Both the position numbers and the translations under genes were made by a program. From Scatosoma sp964504025 (GTDB taxonomy: Bacteria; Bacillota; Clostridia; Christensenellales; Borkfalkiaceae), in assembly GCA_964504025.1 (NCBI GenBank), contig CAZDCO010000005.1:1-49910 (forward strand): 49,910 bases of DNA. Reading direction: 5' to 3'. Of the stretch, positions 38,990-45,866 are shown piece by piece. Position 1 is the first letter of the stretch. Each line of letters starts with the position of its first letter. The notes under the pieces are model-generated. The model worked only from the letters and a program-made list of their open reading frames with translations. It had not been told where the DNA came from and did not search any database.

Positions 38990-40180
38990 TCAGCGCACGT
39001 TGCGGAAACGAACGGACACTTCGATCGCGGCGTTTTGCAAAAGTCCGTCTTTGAGTGCGTGATATTTCGCCTTTTCTTGTTGGTGGAGCATAGACGTCAA
39101 CTCGAACAGGTCGCAACTCGCCTTTTGACAGGTCGCGAACGCCGATTCCACCTGCGCCGCGAGCCGTTTTTCCGCGGCGGCGAATACGCCGTTCGGCACG
39201 TCGCCCACGTCCCCCTTGTCCTTGGGTAACGCCTGCGAAAAGTCGAGCAGCCCTGCGGTGAGGGTAAGCTTTACGGTGAGTACGGCGGCGTTTTCGTCGG
39301 TGAGGCGCAGGGAAAGTTTTTTTCCGTTGCGACGGATATTCAGCGAGCAGGTTTGCCCGTCCGTTTGCGCTTCGTAGGACGCGAGCCGCAACTTCTTTTT
39401 CACGGCGTTAAAGGCGAACGTTTCCTCTTCGTTGAGTTTACCGACGCGCACGCCGTTCACGAACAACGCCGTTTCGCTTGCGCTAAACACCGGTTTATCG
39501 TTGCTTTGTCCGTCGTTTTCCGCTCCGTTTTCCTTCTCGCCGCCCTGCGCACTCGCGCGGATATGCTCCTGCTGGGGTTGGGTAACGAGTATGGGCAGAT
39601 AACTGCTGCGCGCCTCGCCGTAATAGCCGATTGTGAACTCACGCAAGGTACACGGCAGCACCGTGCCCACGCGCTCGGCTTGTTCGGAGAGTACCTTTTG
39701 AATGGCTAAACTCCCCGACGGATCGATCAACGCCTTGACGTTGAGTAGGTTTTGCGCCTTGCCCTCGCAGGTCGCGACGAGACAGTTGTCCGATAGATAT
39801 TCGTCCAACAAAAAATAGTCCAGCGCGTCGAAGGCGTTATATTTTACCGTTTCTTCGCCTAAGATGAGCAGGTGGCAAAAGACGAGTTTCGGGTACCAGC
39901 CCGTTTTGGCGTTGATTTCCTTGAACGCTTCGGCAACCGTCTTGCCGCGGCTGACGATTTGCTCCGTTTGCGACGATTTGCCCTGCGTGGAGGCTTGCGG
40001 CACGGCGATTTGCGACGTGAGGATAAAATCGTCCTCCCGTCGGTCGATTCCGATCGCCATGACGATCGCGGTTTTTTGCACGTCGAGCATGCCGAAATCG
40101 TTGGTCGCGAACAGGAAAAAGAGCAAAAATACGATCAATAAATAGTAGCGAACGGCGTGGACTCCCTTTTTATTTTGCAT
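38990..40180 (-). CDS. gerAC: Ger(x)C-family spore germination protein without lipobox cysteine
   Basis: A 396-aa C subunit of a GerA-type germinant receptor. The family motifs KTAIVMAIGIDRREDDFILT (about 35-55), GKTVAEAFKEI and LVFCHLLILGEE are present, with a C-terminal domain typical of GerC (HALKDGLLQNAAIEVSVRFRN). The N-terminus has a membrane segment (YYLLIVFLLFFLFA), but where lipoprotein GerC members have a Cys before a W-D motif this one reads ATNDFG, so lipidation looks impossible. ATG 40180 has AAGGAG and overlaps gerAB by 11 bp. Confidence 0.85.
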   Translation of the reverse strand: MQNKKGVHAVRYYLLIVFLLFFLFATNDFGMLDVQKTAIVMAIGIDRREDDFILTSQIAVPQASTQGKSSQTEQIVSRGKTVAEAFKEINAKTGWYPKLVFCHLLILGEETVKYNAFDALDYFLLDEYLSDNCLVATCEGKAQNLLNVKALIDPSGSLAIQKVLSEQAERVGTVLPCTLREFTIGYYGEARSSYLPILVTQPQQEHIRASAQGGEKENGAENDGQSNDKPVFSASETALFVNGVRVGKLNEEETFAFNAVKKKLRLASYEAQTDGQTCSLNIRRNGKKLSLRLTDENAAVLTVKLTLTAGLLDFSQALPKDKGDVGDVPNGVFAAAEKRLAAQVESAFATCQKASCDLFELTSMLHQQEKAKYHALKDGLLQNAAIEVSVRFRNVR

Positions 40181-41261
40181 GGCGTTTCTCCTTTTTTCGG
40201 TTCGGTTGCAAGAGTAGGGCAAGCACGGGGATCACGCCGTTGAAGAGCAGGAAAACGGGGGAGAAATACCGCCCGAAAACGCGGTAAAAGGCGTCGTAGT
40301 GCTTGTTGCAAAAGAGGGTGAACAGGAAGGCGGCAACGGAGAAAATCGCGGAAAAACAGGGCTTTGAGCGGCTACCGAGTAGCTTCGAGCCGCACTCCGC
40401 GGCGTATTGCAGGGGGAAGGCGACATAGAAGAAGAGGACGATGCACAGCATATAGACGAAGATTAGATCGATCCTGCCGACGGTGGCAAGGACGGGGAAA
40501 TATTGCGCGATTTTGATAAAGGCGTAGTGTTCGCGCAGGGCAATCGACGAGAATACGCCGTAGAATACCGCCAAAAACAGCAGAGTAAAGCACGCGCCGA
40601 GGGCGTAGCCGCCGAGTATTTTTTTACCGTCCCCCTTTTGATAGCGAAGATTGCTCACGAGCGGTAACAGGAGGGCGACGTCCGCGAAATGGGGCGCGGA
40701 GCGTTGCGTCGCCGTCAGCGTTGCCGAAAAGTCTCCTTGGAAGAGGGGGAGCAACGCTTTGAAATCGGCTTCGAGCAGCGACATGGCGACTAACGCCAAA
40801 AAGGGCAGGACGAAGAGGAAGAGGGAGAGGTCGGCGCTCCGCCCTACCGAACGCAGTCCTTTCGCGCCGATATACCCCGACAGCAGGAAGAACGCAGCGA
40901 AGTAGAATACGGTAGGCGCGGTGTCGTAAAACGCCGCGTAGACGAATTTTTCAAGGTCGAGCAAGGGGAGTACGGCGGCGAAGAGGTAGTATAGCCCGTA
41001 GGCGGCGTAGAGAGGGTATACCCATTTGCCGAGGGTGCGTTCCAACCGTTCCGCGAGGGGGCTTTCGCTTTGCGATGCGGCGTATACGAGCAGGGCGAGA
41101 AAGAGAGTTTGCAACAAAAATTGTAACGTTGCAGGCAACAGGAGATCGCCCTTGGCGTATTTTGCCAACAGCGAGGGTAGTTCTAACAGTTTGTAGGTGG
41201 GTAAGACGAACGCCGCGAAAAAGGCGATTTGTCGAGCGCAAACGGCGTTTTCGGTTTTCAT
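40170..41261 (-). CDS. gerAB: GerAB-family spore germination permease
   Basis: A 363-aa membrane protein of the APC-like GerB family with about ten hydrophobic segments. It starts MKTENAVCARQIAFFAAFVLP, and family-like segments GFDSL-equivalents are weak, but the position between gerAA and gerAC and the topology are typical. GerAB subunits carry the germinant-binding site, and the ligand here is unknown. AAGGAG lies upstream of the ATG. The 183-bp gap to gerAA contains a family A repeat. It is cotranslated with gerAC through an 11-bp overlap. Confidence 0.85.
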   Translation of the reverse strand: MKTENAVCARQIAFFAAFVLPTYKLLELPSLLAKYAKGDLLLPATLQFLLQTLFLALLVYAASQSESPLAERLERTLGKWVYPLYAAYGLYYLFAAVLPLLDLEKFVYAAFYDTAPTVFYFAAFFLLSGYIGAKGLRSVGRSADLSLFLFVLPFLALVAMSLLEADFKALLPLFQGDFSATLTATQRSAPHFADVALLLPLVSNLRYQKGDGKKILGGYALGACFTLLFLAVFYGVFSSIALREHYAFIKIAQYFPVLATVGRIDLIFVYMLCIVLFFYVAFPLQYAAECGSKLLGSRSKPCFSAIFSVAAFLFTLFCNKHYDAFYRVFGRYFSPVFLLFNGVIPVLALLLQPNRKKEKRHAK

Positions 41262-41315
41262 ATCATAAACTCCTTGTTGTGTTTTACTTTGTCGTTGCGA
41301 TAGACGCGCCGCACC

Positions 41316-41398
41316 GTCCTTGCGAGCGAAGCGCGGCAATCACGGTTTTCGGAAGAGTTGCAAGAGATTGCTTCGTCGTGGTACTTCTCGCAATGACA
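41316..41398 (+). repeat. family A repeat inside the ger operon
   Basis: GTCCTTGCGAGCGAAGCGCG, GCAATCACGG, GAGATTGCTTCGTCGTGG and CTTCTCGCAATGAC, between gerAA and gerAB. Plus orientation, opposite to the operon's transcription. Confidence 0.8.
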
Positions 41399-41407
41399 AG
41401 AGGGGCA

Positions 41408-41423
41408 GGCAGGTATGCGTTGA
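41408..41423 (+). repeat. motif GGCAGGTATGCGTTGA, plus orientation
   Basis: A complete 16-mer 10 bp after a family A repeat. Confidence 0.6.
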
Positions 41424-41444
41424 GTGCGTTTTGCGGCAAGCGCG

Positions 41445-42917
41445 TTACGCTTTTGTGCGCAAACGCACTTTGTTTTTCGAGCGTACGATATTCGGACGGG
41501 TAGTCAGCGTTTGCAAGTCGTACTTGAACACGCTATCCCGTAAATCGCGCGCGACGAGGGGAGAAAAGGGGGCGAGCAACGGCGCGCCGAAGCTGTCGGC
41601 GGAGAGCAGATAATAGAGGGTGAACGCGGCGAGCAGGACGATTCCGAACGGACCTAAACTGCCTGCGACGAGCAAGAAGAGCCAACGGAGCAGACTGCCC
41701 GTTTCCACGAAGTTGGGAACGGTGTATAGGCATATCCCCGAAAACGCGACGATGATGATCGCAGGTGTGGAAAGAAAGCCTGCCGACACCGCCGTTTCGC
41801 CGAGTACGAGCGCGCCGACGACCGAAAGGGACATACCGACGTACTTCGGCATGCGAATACTCGCCTCTTTCAACACTTCCAAAAGGAGCAAAACGACGAA
41901 CATTTCCAAACTCGGCGAGAGTGGCAGCTCGCGGATTCCGCTGGCGATCGTCAGCATCAGCCCCAAGGGGATAAGTTGCATTTTGAACAGCTGTACGGAC
42001 ACGTAGAAAGCGGGCAAAAGCAGGGCGACGAGCAGGGAAATCAGCCGCAAAAAGCGCGTAACCGTCGCCATGAACGGGGAGATGAAATAGTCTTCGCCGT
42101 TTTGGAAATCTTCGGTGAGGAAGTAGGGCAAGGTGAGTGCGATCGGCGAGCCGTCTACCAAAATACCCACTCTGCCTTCGGCGATTTTCGCGGTGAAAAT
42201 ATCCGGTTTTTCCGTCGTGCCGACGGTGCGGAAGAGGGAGTGTTTGCGCGGCGACAACAGGGCGGCGATATACGAAGAATCGGGCACGATGTCGAGTTCG
42301 ACGGCTTGCAAGCGGCGGAGAATTTCCTCTTTTACGCTTGCGTTGGACGTACCCTCCAAGTAGCACAAAGCGATCGCCGTATCTGAACGCCTGCCGAGGC
42401 GTAGCGTTTCAAAGCGGAGCTGGGGAGATTTCAGCCGTTTGCGAACGAGGGACATATTCGTCTTCATATCTTCGATAAACCCCTCGCGCGGACCTTTGAC
42501 GGCGACGTCGGTGGGCGGTTCGCTCACGGCGCGCACGGGGAGCATTTTGGCGTTGACGATAAAGCCGCACGCCACGCCGTCTACGAGCAGCAGCGTGTTC
42601 CCGTCGAGAATTTCCTTTACGCACTCGTCGATTAGCTCCACCGTTTTCACGTCGGGGAAACGCAGCGTTTGCAATACTGTTTCTTTACTCAACGCATGCC
42701 TGCTATTCCCGTTTTTCGCGAGTGCGGCAATCGGCTTGACGGCGAGTTCGCCGAGCAGTTCCTTGTTGACGATACCGTCGGCGTAAAAGAGGGCGCAAGC
42801 CGTGCCGTCGGCGGTGTGGAAGCGGTGGGAAAGCACGTCCTCCGAGGGGAGCAGGCGCGCGATGATTTGACAGTTTTTTATAAAGTCGGCGGAAAACGCC
42901 TTGGTTGAAGTATTCAC
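41445..42917 (-). CDS. gerAA: GerAA-family spore germination protein
   Basis: A 490-aa A subunit of a germinant receptor. A large soluble N-terminal domain (about 1-290, with EPPTDVAVKGPREGFIEDMK and the RRLQAVELDIVPDSSYIA region) is followed by a membrane domain of about five segments (from about 295), including ILVDGSPIALTLPYFLTEDF and PAFYVSVQLFKMQLIPLGL. The start is GTG at 42917 without a Shine-Dalgarno, just after a sigma-G-like promoter, so it may be leaderless. It is first in gerAA-gerAB-gerAC. Confidence 0.92.
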   Translation of the reverse strand: MNTSTKAFSADFIKNCQIIARLLPSEDVLSHRFHTADGTACALFYADGIVNKELLGELAVKPIAALAKNGNSRHALSKETVLQTLRFPDVKTVELIDECVKEILDGNTLLLVDGVACGFIVNAKMLPVRAVSEPPTDVAVKGPREGFIEDMKTNMSLVRKRLKSPQLRFETLRLGRRSDTAIALCYLEGTSNASVKEEILRRLQAVELDIVPDSSYIAALLSPRKHSLFRTVGTTEKPDIFTAKIAEGRVGILVDGSPIALTLPYFLTEDFQNGEDYFISPFMATVTRFLRLISLLVALLLPAFYVSVQLFKMQLIPLGLMLTIASGIRELPLSPSLEMFVVLLLLEVLKEASIRMPKYVGMSLSVVGALVLGETAVSAGFLSTPAIIIVAFSGICLYTVPNFVETGSLLRWLFLLVAGSLGPFGIVLLAAFTLYYLLSADSFGAPLLAPFSPLVARDLRDSVFKYDLQTLTTRPNIVRSKNKVRLRTKA

Positions 42918-42922
42918 AAGGC

Positions 42923-42951
42923 AAGTATGTGTTTTTTGCGTGGAAATATCC
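42923..42951 (-). promoter_or_regulatory. sigma-G-like (forespore) promoter of the ger operon
   Basis: Minus strand: GGATA (42951-42947), 17 bp, CATACTT (42929-42923). It agrees with the remembered sigma-G pattern (GNATR, CATNNTA) at most positions. ger operons are forespore-expressed in B. subtilis. Confidence 0.5.
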
Positions 42952-42959
42952 GTTTTCTA

Positions 42960-42989
42960 TTGACTTTTCGCGCGGCGGCGTGGTATACT
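42960..42989 (+). promoter_or_regulatory. promoter of the trmN6-like gene
   Basis: TTGACT (42960-42965), 18 bp, TATACT (42984-42989), back to back with the ger promoter. Confidence 0.75.
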
Positions 42990-43018
42990 TATACCAACGA
43001 AAAGGAGTGAAAGCAGGT

Positions 43019-43711
43019 ATGCAAGAGCGGGTGGCGTTAGGCGAATACGAAGTGGCGGAGGATATGTTGATCGACGGGCTGCAAATCGTGCAGGATACCC
43101 GTTTGTATCGGTTCACGTCCGATTCCGTGCTGTTGTCGCGGTTCGCGAGCGTGAAGAACGGGGACGTCGTGGCGGACTTTTGCGCGGGCAGCGGCGTGGT
43201 GGCGTACCACTTTTACGCCCTGCACCGCAAGGAAAAGCGCGGTTTGACGTTTACTTTGTTCGAGTTACAGCCTGCCCTTAGCGAGTTGTCGAAAAAGACG
43301 GCGGCGTGGAACGGGTTTGACAATTTCCGTTTCGTTTGCGGCCGCGTGCAGGAGATCGGGGAAGAATTCCGCGAGAAGTTCTCGCTGGTGCTGTGCAATC
43401 CCCCGTACGAGCGCGGCGGTTTGGAGAACGAGTGTTACGAAAAAGCAATTTGCCGCAAGGAAATCACCGTCAACTTAGCTGAGCTTGCCAAAGCGGCGGC
43501 GTTCGCGTTGAAGTACGGCGGCAGGCTTGCCATGGTGCATCGCGCCGATCGGATCGCCGAAGTGTGCTATACACTGCGGTCGGTGAATATCGAAGTGAAG
43601 AAGATCCGGTTCGTATCGGGTAGGACGGGCGCGAAGCCCTATTTGGTGCTCGTCGAGGGCGTAAAGGGGGGCAAAGTCGGTTGCGACGTTTTGCCTACTG
43701 CCGTCAACTGA
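43019..43711 (+). CDS. tRNA1(Val) (adenine37-N6)-methyltransferase-like (YabB/TrmN6 family)
   Basis: A 230-aa SAM-dependent methyltransferase. Residues about 14-50 (LIDGLQIVQDTRLYRFTSDS), VVADFCAGSGVV (SAM motif I) and the catalytic motif LVLCNPPYERGG (NPPY, typical of adenine-N6 methyltransferases) are visible. YabB is encoded just before rsmI in B. subtilis, and the same order is seen here with a 25-bp gap. The substrate is inferred from the family. The ATG at 43019 is chosen by homology of the following residues; AAGGAG lies 13 bases upstream. Confidence 0.88.
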   Translation: MQERVALGEYEVAEDMLIDGLQIVQDTRLYRFTSDSVLLSRFASVKNGDVVADFCAGSGVVAYHFYALHRKEKRGLTFTLFELQPALSELSKKTAAWNGFDNFRFVCGRVQEIGEEFREKFSLVLCNPPYERGGLENECYEKAICRKEITVNLAELAKAAAFALKYGGRLAMVHRADRIAEVCYTLRSVNIEVKKIRFVSGRTGAKPYLVLVEGVKGGKVGCDVLPTAVN

Positions 43712-43736
43712 GCGGAACGGGAAAAGGAGAGAAGGT

Positions 43737-44540
43737 ATGATTAGTTTCGTAGCGACGCCGATAGGCAATTTGAAGGATATTACGTTGCGCGCGTTGGAAA
43801 CGCTGCGCGAAGCGGACGTTATTTTTTGCGAGGATACGCGGCATACGGTCAAGCTGTTGAACGCGTACGAAATCAAAAAGCCGTTGCAGGCGTGCCATAA
43901 ATTTAACGAGCGCGCGGCGGCGGAAAAAATTTTGGAAGCTTCCCGTCGCGGCGAGAACGTCGCCGTCGTGTCGGACGCGGGTATGCCCGTCGTGTCCGAT
44001 CCCGGCAATACCGTTTGCCAAGTCCTTCGCGAGGCAGGCGAGCCGTATACGATTATCCCCGGTGCATGCGCGTGCGTGTCCGCACTCGTGTTGTCCGCAC
44101 TCCCTGCCGATCGATTCGCTTTTATCGGATTTTTGCCCGACAAAACTTCCGAACGCAGGGCGGTTTTGGAGGAGTATAAGAGCTGTAAACTCACGCTGAT
44201 TTTCCATTGCGCGCCGCAGGACGTGGACGCGTATATCGCGGTGATGTACGAAGTGTTGGGCGATCGTCGCGCGGCGGCGGTGCGCGAGATCACGAAAATG
44301 CACGAGGAAACGAGAGCGTTCCGACTTGCCGAAGGGCTGTCGGGGGAGAAACGGGGAGAGTACGTTTTGCTCGTCGAGGGCGAAAAGGACGCGCCGTCCC
44401 CCTTGAACGCGTTATCCGAAAGGGAGCATATACGGCATTATATGGCGGCAGGGTTGGATAAGAAAGAGGCGTTGAAACGCGCCGCTAAGGATAGAGGGGT
44501 GTCGAAATCGACGTTGTATCCGTTCGCGATTGATTTATAA
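43737..44540 (+). CDS. rsmI: 16S rRNA (cytidine1402-2'-O)-methyltransferase RsmI
   Basis: A 267-aa tetrapyrrole-methylase-fold enzyme that methylates C1402 of 16S rRNA in the decoding centre. The N-terminal FVATPIGNLKDITLRALETL, CEDTRHTVKLL, VVSDAGMPVVSDPG and PGACACVSALVLSALP are family signatures. GAAGGTATG shows AGAGAAGG just before the ATG. It is in an operon with the trmN6-like gene. Confidence 0.95.
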   Translation: MISFVATPIGNLKDITLRALETLREADVIFCEDTRHTVKLLNAYEIKKPLQACHKFNERAAAEKILEASRRGENVAVVSDAGMPVVSDPGNTVCQVLREAGEPYTIIPGACACVSALVLSALPADRFAFIGFLPDKTSERRAVLEEYKSCKLTLIFHCAPQDVDAYIAVMYEVLGDRRAAAVREITKMHEETRAFRLAEGLSGEKRGEYVLLVEGEKDAPSPLNALSEREHIRHYMAAGLDKKEALKRAAKDRGVSKSTLYPFAIDL

Positions 44541-44602
44541 CGCCGAAAAACGGGTATAGATAGAGTAGAACGATTCTACGATATAAGGGAGAGAAGAAAG
44601 AT

Positions 44603-45340
44603 ATGTACGGATACTATTGGATATTTTTCGGTTTAATCTTGCTGTGCGCGCTGTTCGCAGGGAGCGTGCAGACGAAATTGCGGACGACGTACGCCGCGAT
44701 GAAAAAAATTCCCGTGCGCTCGCGTATGACGGGACGGGATGCCGCCGCGTATTTGATGCGTAGCGGCGGCGCAGGGGATATTCGGATCGGCAAGGTAAAG
44801 GGCGAAATGACCGACCATTATCACCCGTCGAAGGGGATCGTGAATTTATCCGAGGGCGTGTACGGCGACGACTCCGTGGCGGCGGTGGCGATTGCCGCCC
44901 ACGAAGTGGGGCACGTCATGCAAAAAAAGCACGGCTCGTTGTCCTATAAACTCCGTTCGTTGCTCGTGCCGTTCGTGAATATCGGTACGGGGTTGGCGAT
45001 TCCGCTCGTGCTCGTGGGATTGTTGTTAGATTTGTTCGTCCTTTCGACGCGGTATAGCAACATCGGCTTTTACGTCGCGCTCGTCGGCGTGGTGTGCTAC
45101 GGCTTGTCCGCGCTGTTCGCGCTCGTTACGTTGCCCGTGGAATACGACGCGAGCCGCAAGGCGAAGAAAATGTTGCTCGAAAAGGGAATTTTGACCGAGC
45201 AAGAGTTGCCGTACGCCGAGAAAATGTTGAACGCCGCCGCAATGACGTACGTTGCCTCGCTGTTGACTTCGCTCGTCTATTTCCTGCGTTTTTTGGTGTG
45301 GGTGCTGATGTTGTTCGGGCGTGGCAACCGCCGCGATTGA
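44603..45340 (+). CDS. YugP-type membrane zinc metallopeptidase
   Basis: A 245-aa protein with an N-terminal membrane segment (about 5-21), the zinc motif HEVGH at about 100-104, then hydrophobic segments at about 125-145, 155-175 and 215-238. The layout and GIVNLSEGVYGDDSVAAVAIAAHEVGHVMQ match the YugP family (neutral zinc metallopeptidase family 2). Substrates are unknown. GGGAGAG lies upstream of the ATG. A strong terminator follows. Confidence 0.9.
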   Translation: MYGYYWIFFGLILLCALFAGSVQTKLRTTYAAMKKIPVRSRMTGRDAAAYLMRSGGAGDIRIGKVKGEMTDHYHPSKGIVNLSEGVYGDDSVAAVAIAAHEVGHVMQKKHGSLSYKLRSLLVPFVNIGTGLAIPLVLVGLLLDLFVLSTRYSNIGFYVALVGVVCYGLSALFALVTLPVEYDASRKAKKMLLEKGILTEQELPYAEKMLNAAAMTYVASLLTSLVYFLRFLVWVLMLFGRGNRRD

Positions 45341-45375
45341 TACGCGTTTTGGTTGATAAAGAGAGTATAAAAAAG

Positions 45376-45408
45376 TAACCGCACGGTAGTCGCCGTGTGG
45401 TTATTTTT
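45376..45408 (+). terminator. intrinsic terminator after the YugP-type gene
   Basis: TAACCGCACGG (45376-45386) with CCGTGTGGTTA (45393-45403), one G-U, then TTTTT. Confidence 0.9.
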
Positions 45409-45421
45409 ATGAAAGAGCGGG

Positions 45422-45433
45422 GGCAGGTATGCG
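45422..45433 (+). repeat. 12-mer GGCAGGTATGCG, plus orientation
   Basis: Exact 12-mer shortly before a family A repeat; the following TTGA is replaced by GCGA. Confidence 0.6.
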
Positions 45434-45440
45434 GCGAACT

Positions 45441-45531
45441 TGCCGTTGCGAGCGGCGGAACGTCGCGTGGCAATCTCGTTTTTCGGTTGTGTTACAAGAG
45501 ATTGCTTCGTCGTTAAACTCCTCGCAATGAC
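45441..45531 (+). repeat. family A repeat
   Basis: GCCGTTGCGAGCGGCGGAAC, GCAATCTCG, GAGATTGCTTCGTCG and CTCCTCGCAATGAC. Plus orientation. Confidence 0.8.
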
Positions 45532-45560
45532 GGGGCATGGTATATCGCTTCGTTGTTGCG

Positions 45561-45659
45561 AAGCGTTGATTTGCTGCGCAAGCCGTCGTCGCGTTTTGGT
45601 TACGCACTTCTCGTGTGCGCCCTCAACGTTTCTTGTCTTGCTTGCAACGGAACGCTTTT
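45561..45659 (-). repeat. family B repeat with paired ends
   Basis: AAGCGTTGATTTGC (45561-45574) pairs with GCAACGGAACGCTT (45644-45657) at AAGCGTT and TTGC, with three central mismatches. The core is CGTCGTCGCGTTTTGG and CTCAACGTTTCTTG, minus orientation. Confidence 0.75.
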
Positions 45660-45678
45660 CGTTGTGGGGCAAAAAACC

Positions 45679-45705
45679 GCGGCGACAACAATAATGTTGG
45701 AATAT
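45679..45705 (+). repeat. family C segment
   Basis: GCGGCGACAACAATAATG followed by TTGGAATAT; the reverse complement, with one extra base, is at 9133-9160. Confidence 0.65.
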
Positions 45706-45770
45706 TCTGTTTATCGTATATGTTCTACGCGCACTTGCGGCGAAGGTGAATGTCCTACGCAACCGCCTTT

Positions 45771-45798
45771 GTCATTGCGAGCGAAGCGCGGCAATCTC
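45771..45798 (+). repeat. family A half copy
   Basis: GTCATTGCGAGCGAAGCGCG followed by GCAATCTC. Confidence 0.7.
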
Positions 45799-45800
45799 AT

Positions 45801-45834
45801 AAAAAACAGCCTCCGAGAACGGAAGCTGCTTTCT
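45801..45834. terminator. terminator of gapA (bidirectional)
   Basis: CAGCCTCCG (45807-45815) with CGGAAGCTG (45820-45828), GAGA-like loop, T-runs on both outer sides (TTTTTT on the minus strand). Confidence 0.8.
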
Positions 45835-45866
45835 TTTTTATTCGGTTATCGTTGAAAACTCGTCGA

